Position numbers and translations under genes: made by a program. A stretch of 20,579 nt of DNA from CAVOBC01 sp963693635 (GTDB taxonomy: Bacteria > Pseudomonadota > Gammaproteobacteria > Pseudomonadales > Azotimanducaceae), in contig CAVOBC010000034.1 in NCBI GenBank assembly GCA_963693635.1, positions 1-20,579 of the forward strand, written 5' to 3'. Below the pieces are notes generated by a model. That model had not been told where the DNA came from. It did not search any database and saw nothing but the letters and a program-made list of their open reading frames with translations. Of this stretch, positions 7,630-15,051 are shown piece by piece. Each line of letters starts with the position of its first letter. Position 1 is the first letter of the stretch.

Positions 7630-8726
7630 GCTGCGATTTCACAGCGCTTGCGCTTGCGGGCGTGCGCGGGCTGCAGCCCTATCAGCCGGGCAAGCCGGTC
7701 GAGGAACTGGAGCGGGAACTCGGCATTTCGGACATCGTCAAGCTCGCGAGCAATGAAAACCCGCTGGGACCATCGTCTGCGGTCGCCGAAGCGCTTCGCG
7801 AGGCGTTGCCTGAACTTGCCCGTTATCCTGATGGCAGCGCGTATGCGCTCAAACGCAAGCTCGCAGCGCATCTCGGTGTGCAGGAGGACATGCTCACCAT
7901 CGGCAACGGCTCGAACGACGTCCTTGAGTTGATCGGGCGGGCGTTTTTACATGTCGGGGCGGAGTCGATCGTATCCCAGCATGCCTTCGTCGTTTACCCG
8001 CTTGTGACCCGTGCGATCGGTGCAGCCCTGACGGTCATACCCGCTTCGGACTTTGGTCAGGATCTGGTGGCGACCCGCGCAGCCATCAAGCCGTCGACGC
8101 GTTGTATCTTCATTGCCAATCCGAACAATCCGACCGGCACGTGGATTGCCCGCGACGCGTTCTGCGGGTTTCTTGCGCAGGTGCCTGAGGACGTGCTCGT
8201 CGTTCTCGATGAAGCGTACTTCGAGTATGTGGCAGAGCCTGACTATCCGGACGGCGTCAGCCTGCTCGGCGAGTATCCGAACCTCATCGTGACCCGCACG
8301 TTCTCAAAGGCCTACGGGCTCGCGGCGCTGCGGGTCGGTTACGCCGTGTCGAATCCGCAGATCGCGGACATTCTGAACCGCATAAGACAGCCCTTTAACG
8401 TCAATTCCCTCGCGCTCGTAGCGGCGGCGGCGGCGCTCGGCGACCAGCCGCATATTCAACGATCGGCCGCGGCAAACGCAGAGGGCATGGCGCTCCTGCG
8501 GTCCGGCTGTGACGAGTTGGGCATCGGCTACGTGCCGTCGGCTGGCAACTTCCTGACGATCGATGTTGGCCAGGATGCGACGCCGGTATACGGCGCGCTG
8601 CTGCGCGAGGGCGTCATTGTCAGACCGATCGGGGTCTACGAGATGCCCCAACACCTCCGGGTTACCGTGGGCACTGAATCTGAAAATCAGCGTTTTCTGT
8701 CCGCCCTGACAACAGTCCTCGGCTGA
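7626..8726 (+). CDS. hisC: Histidinol-phosphate aminotransferase, probably also an aromatic aminotransferase
   Basis: This is a class I/II PLP-dependent aminotransferase of 366 residues with family-typical motifs: LASNENPLGPS (about 40-50), RYPDGSAYALK (about 66-76), ANPNNPTGTW (about 164-173), DEAYFEY (about 195-201) and TFSKAYGLAALRVGY, in which Lys228 should hold PLP and Arg236 binds phosphate or carboxylate. HisC makes histidinol phosphate in histidine synthesis. Placement between pheA and tyrA, with a 4-base overlap with pheA, suggests it also transaminates phenylpyruvate and 4-hydroxyphenylpyruvate, as described for HisC proteins encoded in similar aromatic clusters. That second role is an inference from context. 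No other his genes are in the window. Confidence 0.94.
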   Translation: MSCDFTALALAGVRGLQPYQPGKPVEELERELGISDIVKLASNENPLGPSSAVAEALREALPELARYPDGSAYALKRKLAAHLGVQEDMLTIGNGSNDVLELIGRAFLHVGAESIVSQHAFVVYPLVTRAIGAALTVIPASDFGQDLVATRAAIKPSTRCIFIANPNNPTGTWIARDAFCGFLAQVPEDVLVVLDEAYFEYVAEPDYPDGVSLLGEYPNLIVTRTFSKAYGLAALRVGYAVSNPQIADILNRIRQPFNVNSLALVAAAAALGDQPHIQRSAAANAEGMALLRSGCDELGIGYVPSAGNFLTIDVGQDATPVYGALLREGVIVRPIGVYEMPQHLRVTVGTESENQRFLSALTTVLG

Positions 8727-8822
8727 GCCGCGGGCAGTCCTTCGAAATGGCGGGATCTCGCGAGAAGCGTGACCGCCGACCCCTGAATCCGTCGCGCTTG
8801 ACTGATCCGGCACCTGGAATGA

Positions 8823-9785
8823 GTGAGTATCCCTTTGGCTGAGCACGCGTCTGTACCATCGACCATGACCTTGCCAACCTGTGCGATCGTTGGTCTGGGA
8901 TTGATGGGTGGCTCGGTGGCTGCGGCGATCAAGTCAGCAGTGGACGTTGAGGTGGTGGGCTTTGATGAAGATCGCGACGCCCTTGCCGAGGCCTTACGTC
9001 TGGGGTTGATTGACCGGGGTGCGGATTCGGTCAGCGAGGCCGCGCAGGATGCCGGCCTCGTTGTCATCGCCGTTCCCGTGCTCGCCATCGAAGGTGTGCT
9101 GGCAGAACTCGTGGGGCGCGAAGCGCAACTGACCATCACCGACGTCGGTAGCGTTAAACAGTCGGTCATCGATGCGGCGACCCGGGTCTTTGGTGTTGTC
9201 CCCCCCTGCTTCGTTCCGGGCCATCCGATAGCGGGCTCCGAGCGCCACGGCGTTAATGCCGCCCGCGCAGACCTCTTCCGCGACCACCGTGTGGTGCTGA
9301 CGCCTACGGGAACGACCGATCCCGATGCGTTGGCACTCGTACGGCATTTGTGGGCAACCACCGGTGCGGAGGTGCTGGAAATGTCGGTCGCCGAGCATGA
9401 CGCGGTGCTGGCACGGACGAGTCATCTGCCGCATTTGCTCGCCTATGCGCTCGTCGATTCGCTGTCCGCCCACGGAACCGACTTCTCGACATTCCGCTTC
9501 GCGGCCGGCGGCTTCCGCGACTTCACGCGGATCGCGGGCTCCGATGCGGTGATGTGGCGGGATATCTTCGCCAGCAACAGTCACCAGGTGGTGCCGGTCC
9601 TCGATCAGTACATTCAAGACCTCAGCGCACTGCGCGCGATGATGATGGAGGAGGACTGGGAGGGTTTGCGGCAGGTCTTTGAGCGTGCGCGGCAAGCCCG
9701 TGCACGCTTTCAATCGACTTCGTCGTCCCCGACGTCAGAGCCCCCTCTATCCCCCGAGACGCCGGGGTCAAAAGCGGAGAAATGA
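8823..9785 (+). CDS. tyrA: Prephenate dehydrogenase
   Basis: TyrA oxidatively decarboxylates prephenate to 4-hydroxyphenylpyruvate, the tyrosine branch. It is an NAD(P)-dependent Rossmann enzyme with GLGLMGGS (about 24-31), an acidic residue after the second strand (VVGFDED), DVGSVKQ, the signature GHPIAGSE (about 133-140), and a C-terminal helical dimer domain with TSHLPHLLAYAL and GGFRDFTRIAGSDAVMWRDI. The start is uncertain: GTG at 8823 gives 320 residues, while ATG at 8865 gives 306 and places the dinucleotide motif nearer the N-terminus as in homologues. Neither has a strong Shine-Dalgarno. The C-terminus ends in a Ser/Pro-rich tail. In Pseudomonas this gene is fused to or followed by aroA; here there is no aroA and cmk starts 4 bases after the stop. 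Confidence 0.95.
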   Translation: MSIPLAEHASVPSTMTLPTCAIVGLGLMGGSVAAAIKSAVDVEVVGFDEDRDALAEALRLGLIDRGADSVSEAAQDAGLVVIAVPVLAIEGVLAELVGREAQLTITDVGSVKQSVIDAATRVFGVVPPCFVPGHPIAGSERHGVNAARADLFRDHRVVLTPTGTTDPDALALVRHLWATTGAEVLEMSVAEHDAVLARTSHLPHLLAYALVDSLSAHGTDFSTFRFAAGGFRDFTRIAGSDAVMWRDIFASNSHQVVPVLDQYIQDLSALRAMMMEEDWEGLRQVFERARQARARFQSTSSSPTSEPPLSPETPGSKAEK

Positions 9786-9789
9786 GCAC

Positions 9790-10503
9790 GTGACGGATGT
9801 AAATGGGGTTCCGGTGATTGCCATCGACGGCCCAAGTGGGGCTGGTAAAGGCGCGATTGCGCATCGCTTGGCCCAGGCCCTCGGTTTCCATTTGTTGGAT
9901 TCGGGCGCGATTTACCGGCTGATCGGATTGCGTGCACATCGTCACGGTGTAGACCTCGAAGATGTCGCGGCGGTCACCGCGGAGGCACGCGCGATGCAGG
10001 TGTCGTTTCTGCCGACCGGTCAGGTGTCGGACCCGCTGCAGGTATTGCTGGATGGGCAAGATGTGTCTGCCGACATCCGCACCGACGCCGCCGGCGTGCG
10101 CGCGTCCCGGGTCGCGGTGATACCCAACGTGCGAGAAGCGGTCTACGACCTGCAACGTGACTTTGCCCGCAGCCCCGGCCTCGTGGCGGATGGGAGGGAT
10201 ATGGGGACGGTGGTGTTCCAGGATGCGATGGTCAAAATCTTCCTGACAGCCAGTGTCGAGGCGCGCACTGAGAGGCGCTATAACCAGTTGAAAGATAAGG
10301 GTATTGGTGTTAACGTACACGACCTTTTTGAAAGCATCCGGGAACGAGATCAACGCGACACAGAACGATCTGTATCGCCACTCGTTCCTGCGGCGGATGC
10401 CGTCATCCTCGATAGTACCAGTCTGACAATAGATGAGGTGTACCAGCGAGGGTTGGCGATGATCGAAGAGAAACTCGGGACGGATCGAAGTGCCAACAGT
10501 TAG
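9790..10503 (+). CDS. cmk: Cytidylate kinase
   Basis: Cmk phosphorylates CMP and dCMP to the diphosphates, recycling pyrimidine nucleotides in the cytosol. It has 237 residues (E. coli 227). The P-loop GPSGAGKG is at 14-21, followed by LLDSGAIYR, the nucleotide-binding GRDMGTVVFQDA, and the lid region RERDQRDTERSVSPLVPA, all matching the family. The start is GTG at 9790 with GGAG about 10 bases upstream, just after the tyrA stop; an open frame continues farther upstream inside tyrA but is not conserved in type. An ATG at 9782 lies in another frame and stops at once. The cmk-rpsA-ihfB order is conserved in gammaproteobacteria. Confidence 0.96.
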   Translation: MTDVNGVPVIAIDGPSGAGKGAIAHRLAQALGFHLLDSGAIYRLIGLRAHRHGVDLEDVAAVTAEARAMQVSFLPTGQVSDPLQVLLDGQDVSADIRTDAAGVRASRVAVIPNVREAVYDLQRDFARSPGLVADGRDMGTVVFQDAMVKIFLTASVEARTERRYNQLKDKGIGVNVHDLFESIRERDQRDTERSVSPLVPAADAVILDSTSLTIDEVYQRGLAMIEEKLGTDRSANS

Positions 10504-10604
10504 ACGATCCCCACCGAATAACATGAACAGGACCGGATTGAGGGCAGCCTGCTGCGCGCCGAGGGTGTGTGAAAGCTGACCGTCGTTGGCAAATTCGGAG
10601 ATTT

Positions 10605-10625
10605 GGGCTTACGCCCTGGAAAGAC
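10605..10625 (+). promoter_or_regulatory. rpsA translation initiation region: hairpin and ribosome binding site
   Basis: GGGC-TTAC-GCCC (10605-10616) forms a short stem directly before GGAAAG (10618-10623), which sits 7 bases from the ATG at 10631. In E. coli the rpsA initiation region is also folded and is the target of autoregulation by S1. The same role here is an inference from the similar layout. Confidence 0.4.
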
Positions 10626-10630
10626 AAACA

Positions 10631-12343
10631 ATGAGCGAAATGACTGAAGCAGTGGCCTCCACCGGAATGGAGAGTTTTGCGGATCTGTTCGAAGAGAGCC
10701 TGACGACGATTGAAATGCGTCCAGGTTCGATGATCACAGGCGTCGTGGTCGACATCGATTCCGAGTGGGTAACCGTACACGCGGGGCTGAAGTCCGAGGG
10801 CGTTATCCCGCGCGAACAGTTCGTCAGTGACGACGGTGACCTCGAAGTGGAGATCGGCGACACGGTTAAGGTCGCGATGGAGGCTGTCGATGACGGCTTT
10901 GGCGAAACCCGACTGTCGAGAGAGAAAGCGAAACGCGCAGAGTCCTGGGACATCCTCGAAAACGTTTACGACACCCAGGAAGTCATCAAAGGTGTTATCA
11001 GCGGTCGCGTCAAAGGTGGATTCACGGTTGAGATTCGCGACGTGCGCGCATTCCTGCCGGGATCACTCGTCGATGTCAGACCCCTGCGCGACACCGAGCA
11101 TCTCGAAGGCCAGGAACTCGAATTCAAAATCATTAAGCTCGATCAAAAACGTAACAACGTTGTCGTCTCCCGACGAGCCGTACTGGAGCAGGAAAATAGC
11201 GCAGAGCGCGAATCCCTGCTGGAAAGCCTGCAGGAAGGCCAGGGGATCAAGGGGATCGTCAAGAACCTCACCGACTACGGTGCGTTCGTGGACCTCGGCG
11301 GCGTCGATGGCTTGTTGCATATCACAGATATGGCATGGAAACGCATCAAACACCCCAGCGAGATCGTTGCAGTGGGTGATGAAATTGACGTCAAGGTGCT
11401 CAAGTTCGATCGCGAACGCAATCGCGTGTCACTGGGTCTCAAGCAACTGGGCGAGGATCCGTGGGTCGCGATCACGCAGCGTTACCCGGAACACACACGC
11501 ACCATGGCACGAGTGACCAACCTGACCGACTACGGCTGCTTCGCCGAGTTGGAAGAAGGCGTCGAAGGCCTCGTTCACGTTTCCGAGATGGACTGGACCA
11601 ATCGCAACATCCACCCGTCGAAAGTTGTGCAGGTTGGTGACGAGGTCGAAGTCATGGTCCTCGACATCGACGAGGAACGCCGGCGCATCTCACTTGGCAT
11701 CAAACAGTGTCAGGGCAATCCGTGGGAAGGATTCGCAGTACTCCACAACAAAGGCGACCGGATTCGCGGTTACATCAAGTCGATCACAGACTTCGGCATT
11801 TTCATTGGGCTTCAGGGTAACATCGATGGCCTGGTGCACTTGTCAGACATCTCCTGGCAGGAGCCAGGGGAACAAGCCGTACGACGATTCACCAAGGGTG
11901 ATGAGATCGAAACGGTCATCCTGTCCATCGACGCAGAGCGCGAACGCATCTCTCTTGGTCTCAAGCAGCTTGAGGAAGATCCGTTTGGCAACTTCGTCGC
12001 CGAGCATGACCGCGGCTCACTCGTGATGGGCCGCATCAAGGAAGTCGATGCCAAGCAGGCTGTGCTTGAACTGGCCGAAGAGGTTGACGGCATCCTTAAG
12101 GCATCTGAGATCAGCGTTGATCGTGTCGAAGATGCCCGCAGTGTCCTGAGTGTCGGCGAGGAGCTTGAGGTCAAGGTCATCAACATTGACCGCAAGAACC
12201 GCACACTTGGCGTCTCTATCAAGGCCAAGGAGGTCGACGACGAGAAGCAGGCCGTTCACGAGCACCAGGCGAAGGAAGCGGTCATCAACCCGGGCAATCT
12301 GGGCGACCTGATCAAGAAGGAGATGGACAAGAAGAGCGGTTAG
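10631..12343 (+). CDS. rpsA: 30S ribosomal protein S1
   Basis: S1 binds mRNA on the 30S platform and helps load structured or Shine-Dalgarno-poor messages. It has 570 residues against 557 in E. coli, with six S1 domains at about 34-100, 118-184, 205-273, 290-360, 377-447 and 464-533. The N-terminus carries MESFADLFEESL, matching the S2/ribosome-anchoring segment of E. coli S1, and then MRPGSMITGVVVDID. Domain 3 has the typical GIVKNLTDYGAFVDLGG. The ATG at 10631 is chosen because it follows GGAAAG; a TTG 45 bases upstream is less likely. The extra N-terminal residues before MESFADLF are a small extension. The C-terminal tail is short and lysine/acidic-rich, ending in KKEMDKKSG. Confidence 0.98.
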   Translation: MSEMTEAVASTGMESFADLFEESLTTIEMRPGSMITGVVVDIDSEWVTVHAGLKSEGVIPREQFVSDDGDLEVEIGDTVKVAMEAVDDGFGETRLSREKAKRAESWDILENVYDTQEVIKGVISGRVKGGFTVEIRDVRAFLPGSLVDVRPLRDTEHLEGQELEFKIIKLDQKRNNVVVSRRAVLEQENSAERESLLESLQEGQGIKGIVKNLTDYGAFVDLGGVDGLLHITDMAWKRIKHPSEIVAVGDEIDVKVLKFDRERNRVSLGLKQLGEDPWVAITQRYPEHTRTMARVTNLTDYGCFAELEEGVEGLVHVSEMDWTNRNIHPSKVVQVGDEVEVMVLDIDEERRRISLGIKQCQGNPWEGFAVLHNKGDRIRGYIKSITDFGIFIGLQGNIDGLVHLSDISWQEPGEQAVRRFTKGDEIETVILSIDAERERISLGLKQLEEDPFGNFVAEHDRGSLVMGRIKEVDAKQAVLELAEEVDGILKASEISVDRVEDARSVLSVGEELEVKVINIDRKNRTLGVSIKAKEVDDEKQAVHEHQAKEAVINPGNLGDLIKKEMDKKSG

Positions 12344-12352
12344 GCCGCTCTT
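12332..12352 (+). terminator. Hairpin over the rpsA stop codon
   Basis: AAGAGCGG (12332-12339) pairs perfectly with CCGCTCTT (12345-12352) around a 5-nt loop containing the TAG stop. There is no real T run afterwards (TTGTCGC), so it may act as a weak terminator or as a 3'-end stabiliser between rpsA and ihfB. Confidence 0.4.
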
Positions 12353-12385
12353 GTCGCTGGCTTCTCGGAGCGAGTCGGCACTGTT

Positions 12386-12435
12386 ATGACCGAATCCGAG
12401 CTTTGACTAAATCTGGAGCCATGACCAAATCCGAG
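12386..12435 (+). repeat. Triplicated ihfB start region
   Basis: The true start ATGACCAAATCCGAG (12421-12435) is preceded by ATGACCGAATCCGAG (12386-12400, 14 of 15 identical) and by a weaker copy TTGACTAAATCTGGA (12403-12417, 10 of 15). Spacing is 17-18 bp. The first copy opens a six-codon frame MTESEL ending in TGA at 12404-12406, a decoy of the MTKSEL start of IhfB. Confidence 0.6.
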
Positions 12436-12714
12436 TTGATTGAGCGAATCTGCATGGAGCGGACCCAGCTGTCGGCAAAGGATGTCGAACTGGCAGTGAA
12501 GATGATTCTTGATCATATGGCAGAGGCGCTCGCCGACCGCGAGCGAATTGAGATTCGGGGCTTTGGCAGTTTCTCGCTGCACTATCGTGCAGCGAGACTC
12601 GGCCGCAATCCGAAAACCGGCGAGAAAGTCAGACTGGACGGCAAGTTCGTGCCACATTTCAAGCCGGGTAAGGAACTGCGGGACCGGGTTAACCTGCGGC
12701 TGCAGGCAGGTTGA
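12421..12714 (+). CDS. ihfB: Integration host factor subunit beta
   Basis: IHF-beta pairs with IHF-alpha to form a sequence-specific DNA-bending protein used in transcription, replication and recombination. It has 97 residues, normal for the family. The whole protein follows the HU/IHF fold: MTKSELIERI at the N-terminus, then GFGSFSLHYRAAR, the DNA-wrapping beta-arm with GRNPKTGEKV (the intercalating proline lies in the NPKTG turn), and VPHFKPGKELRDRVN. The start at 12421 is set by the conserved N-terminus. A GGAG lies only 2 bases before the ATG, too close for normal use, so initiation may depend on the upstream repeated region. The gene lies 77 bp after rpsA, as in many gammaproteobacteria. 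Confidence 0.97.
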   Translation: MTKSELIERICMERTQLSAKDVELAVKMILDHMAEALADRERIEIRGFGSFSLHYRAARLGRNPKTGEKVRLDGKFVPHFKPGKELRDRVNLRLQAG

Positions 12715-12733
12715 GGCGGTCACGCTCATTTAT

Positions 12734-12757
12734 CGACAGGCATACCGACAGGCATAC
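12734..12757. repeat. 12-bp perfect tandem duplication
   Basis: CGACAGGCATAC is present twice in a row just after ihfB. No role is evident. Confidence 0.8.
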
Positions 12758-12930
12758 GGGCCGGGTCAGTGACTTCTAACAGTGACGAACAGTGTGGAAC
12801 AGACGCCACGAGAATGTCCCAACCCCACGATGCTGACTTGCAACGGTTGCCGTGGACCGATGCGCTAGTCAGTGAGGTCGTGGGGACGACAACGTCGGGT
12901 GACGCTGGGTGGCATCCAGGCGGCGAGGCA

Positions 12931-12995
12931 GCACAGAAACGTCTGGCGGCACAGAAAGCTCTGGCGGCACAGAAGGCTCTGGCGGAACAGAAGGG
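12931..12995 (+). repeat. 18-bp tandem repeat (three units plus a partial) upstream of lapA
   Basis: The units GCACAGAAACGTCTGGCG, GCACAGAAAGCTCTGGCG and GCACAGAAGGCTCTGGCG lie at 12931-12948, 12949-12966 and 12967-12984, followed by GAACAGAAGGG. The array ends at the lapA ribosome binding site. Each unit contains a small CAGA-N4-TCTG inverted repeat. In one frame (12769-13017) the array encodes AQKRLA, AQKALA, AQKALA inside an 82-codon open frame that runs into the start of lapA. I do not recognise that frame, and it has no strong ribosome binding site. Confidence 0.85.
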
Positions 12996-13004
12996 AGGCA
13001 TGGC

Positions 13005-13328
13005 ATGGCATTGTTGAGGCGGTTTCTGTTCCTCATCTTTGCGCTCGTTGTTGGGCTCTTCGGCTTTTTGGCCGCGACTGAAAACAGTGCGGCGGTTGCC
13101 CTTGGTTTCCTGGGGGCCTCGACACCGGCGATCCCTGTTTCCTGGTGGCTCGTGATCGCTTTTGTGGGCGGCGTACTGGTCGCGACCGTCGTCAATATGC
13201 TCACAACGCTTGGGCTCAGAGGCGCGCTTCGCCGCGCGTTGAAAGACAATCAGAAACTGCGTCGGGACAATCCGTCACAAATCTCATCGAAAGACAGCGC
13301 TCTGGCACCTGCGCCGGTGGGTCAATAG
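13005..13328 (+). CDS. lapA: LapA family inner-membrane protein (DUF1049)
   Basis: LapA is a small inner-membrane partner of LapB in LPS assembly and control. The 107-residue product starts MALLRRFLFLIFALVVGLFG and has two membrane segments at about 6-25 and 44-65 with a short external loop, then a basic cytoplasmic tail (RGALRRALKDNQKLRR). This is the usual LapA layout, and its place before lapB confirms it. The ATG at 13005 follows GGGAGG (12993-12998) at 6 bases; another ATG at 13000 is out of frame. The C-terminal 25 residues are low-complexity. It is preceded by the 18-bp repeat array. Confidence 0.92.
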   Translation: MALLRRFLFLIFALVVGLFGFLAATENSAAVALGFLGASTPAIPVSWWLVIAFVGGVLVATVVNMLTTLGLRGALRRALKDNQKLRRDNPSQISSKDSALAPAPVGQ

Positions 13329-13437
13329 TCTGCGTCAGGGGTAAGAGCGGGTCGGGCACTGACGAGCGGTGCAGGGATGCACTGCCATTTTCTGCCGGGC
13401 CTTTTTTCTGCAGGCCTCTTTCTGCAAGATCATGCGA

Positions 13438-13453
13438 GGTTTGCTTGCAAACC
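13438..13453. promoter_or_regulatory. Perfect palindrome GGTTTGC-TT-GCAAACC
   Basis: A 7-bp inverted repeat with a 2-bp centre lies in the lapA-lapB gap, 104-89 bp before lapB. The tight centre fits an operator-like DNA site better than an RNA hairpin. No regulator is known from the sequence. Confidence 0.4.
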
Positions 13454-13463
13454 GACTCCCAAG

Positions 13464-13482
13464 AATTGTCAGGATGACAATT
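13464..13482. promoter_or_regulatory. Perfect palindrome AATTGTCA-GGA-TGACAATT
   Basis: An 8-bp inverted repeat with a 3-bp centre lies 11 bp downstream of the previous palindrome and is followed by TT. It could be a protein-binding operator for lapB or a weak AT-rich terminator after lapA. The symmetry and short centre favour an operator. Confidence 0.45.
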
Positions 13483-13541
13483 TTGGGACAGGAACTGGTT
13501 GGTAAGGAAACTTTTTTGCGGCGGGCACAGACTCATCCACT

Positions 13542-14699
13542 ATGGACAGCTATCTCCTCTACAGCCTGATCGTCGTCGCCATTGGCATTGGTTGGCTGCT
13601 GGGGCGCTGGGAGCGGCTGCGCGGGACTGCAAAGCCGGCGTACCGGGGCCTCAACTATCTGCTGAACGAGCAGAATGACCGCGCTGTCGCAAGCTTTATT
13701 CAGGACCTGGAGGTCAACCAGGAGACCCTGGAAACGCATCTCGCTCTGGGTAGTTTGCTGCGCCGACGAGGCGAGTTGGACAAGGCCGTGGTGGTGCATG
13801 AAAACATCCTGACCCGGGCACGTTTGGGTCGGGATGTGATGTTGGGCGTTCAGCTTGAACTCGCGCGTGACTACCTGCTTGCCGGGTTGCTGGATCGTGC
13901 AGAGACGGTGGTGCAGGAATTGATCAAGGAAAAGGGTCCGATTCGGCTCGAGTCGCTTGAGATGCTCATTGAAATCTATGAGCGTGAGAAGGACTGGACT
14001 AAAGCGATAGCGACGGCAGATCAACTGCTGTCGGCAGGGACTAACGAGTCGGTAGAGCGGGCCGTCTCCCACTATTACTGTGAGCTTGCTGACAAAGCGT
14101 TGTCGGCAGGCGAATTGCCGCAAGCAGAAAAGCTGCTCGACAAGGGTGAGTGCCGGTTCGCGGCGAACGCCAGGATTTGCCTGTTGAAGGGGCATGTGGC
14201 ATTTGTATCGAATAACTATCAAAAAGCCATTAATGAGCTACAGCAGATTAACGGTTGTGATCCCGTATTCACGCAGCAGTCGATCGACCTCCTCAGGCAG
14301 TGCTATGAGGAACGTGGCGACGGCTTTGCCGAGTTCGGCGACTACCTGGCCCGCTGCCTCGAAACAAATCCGTCGATATCCATCGTACTTGCCATGGCCG
14401 ACCTTCGGCGCGAGCACGATGGTGACGAGGGTGTTTCTCGGTTTATTGCCGATTACCTGAAGCGAAACCCTACGATCAGGGGCCTGACCCGGCTGATCGA
14501 TCTGCATATGGACAACGCGACTGGCGTGTCCCGCGAAAACCTCGCGATTTTGCGGAGCTTCGCCGACGCTCTGGTTGCCGAGAAGCCCGGCTTTCGATGT
14601 GACGAGTGCGGCTTCTCCGTCAAGAAGATGCATTGGCACTGTCCGGGTTGCCACGATTGGGGCTCAGTGAAGCCGATTTTCGGCCTCGAGGGCGAGTAG
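13542..14699 (+). CDS. lapB: Lipopolysaccharide assembly protein LapB (TPR and rubredoxin-like)
   Basis: LapB (YciM) is an inner-membrane-anchored cytoplasmic scaffold that directs FtsH to degrade LpxC and so sets LPS synthesis. It has 385 residues (E. coli 389). An N-terminal membrane helix (about 4-20, LLYSLIVVAIGIGWLLGRW) is followed by YRGLNYLLNEQNDRAV, a long TPR superhelix, and a C-terminal rubredoxin-like zinc/iron knuckle with Cys353, Cys356, Cys367 and Cys370 (CDECGF...CPGC). All four metal ligands are intact. The ATG at 13542 matches the expected N-terminal anchor; no strong Shine-Dalgarno is visible. The 213-bp gap to lapA, longer than usual, holds two palindromes and suggests lapB may have its own promoter. 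Confidence 0.96.
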   Translation: MDSYLLYSLIVVAIGIGWLLGRWERLRGTAKPAYRGLNYLLNEQNDRAVASFIQDLEVNQETLETHLALGSLLRRRGELDKAVVVHENILTRARLGRDVMLGVQLELARDYLLAGLLDRAETVVQELIKEKGPIRLESLEMLIEIYEREKDWTKAIATADQLLSAGTNESVERAVSHYYCELADKALSAGELPQAEKLLDKGECRFAANARICLLKGHVAFVSNNYQKAINELQQINGCDPVFTQQSIDLLRQCYEERGDGFAEFGDYLARCLETNPSISIVLAMADLRREHDGDEGVSRFIADYLKRNPTIRGLTRLIDLHMDNATGVSRENLAILRSFADALVAEKPGFRCDECGFSVKKMHWHCPGCHDWGSVKPIFGLEGE

Positions 14700-15051
14700 G
14701 CGGCACTGGTACTGGCACTGCAAGGGGACTGAAAAAGTGCTTTCTTGTACTTTTTTCAGAGTCGCGGACCCGGGCCCGCTTGCGACAAATCAATGCCTTG
14801 TGGCGCCGGTTTGCGGTCAATGCTGTTCACGGCTCGCAAAGCGAACGTGAAATCCATGAGCAATTGGTCGATGTCGCGTCCGGCGCGCGCGGCGGCAATC
14901 GCTTACGTAACAGCTGTCATCGCCTACGCATCGGTGCACTTGTCCTACGCGCGATACCGCCTTGACCGCCTTGCTGATGCTGCGTTTTCCTACATCATAT
15001 CCGCGATGCCGTTGCTATCTTTTGCTTGCTCTCAAACCAAATGGAGGAGAT
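14700..15051. other. Intergenic region lapB / HhH protein (352 bp)
   Basis: No gene is supported. It begins with a decayed 6-bp repeat (CACTGG, TACTGG, CACTGC; 14704-14721), then a hairpin at 14729-14759. The rest has only short open frames of no recognisable type. Many gammaproteobacteria carry pyrF between lapB and a ComEA-like gene; I see no remnant of it here. Confidence 0.5.
14729..14759 (+). terminator. Hairpin after lapB
   Basis: CTGAAAAAGT (14729-14738) pairs with ACTTTTTTCAG (14749-14759) with one bulged T and a 10-nt loop. The stem is AT-rich and no T run follows, but its place 30 bp after the lapB stop fits a transcription end or processing site. Confidence 0.4.

Noticed and set aside
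9622..10524. Minus-strand frame of 300 codons over tyrA and cmk
   Set aside because: Shadow of the cmk reading frame; cmk has its P-loop and lid motifs intact on the plus strand.
12931..12995. CRISPR-like array before lapA
   Set aside because: The units are contiguous with no spacers and only 18 bp long; this is a simple tandem repeat.
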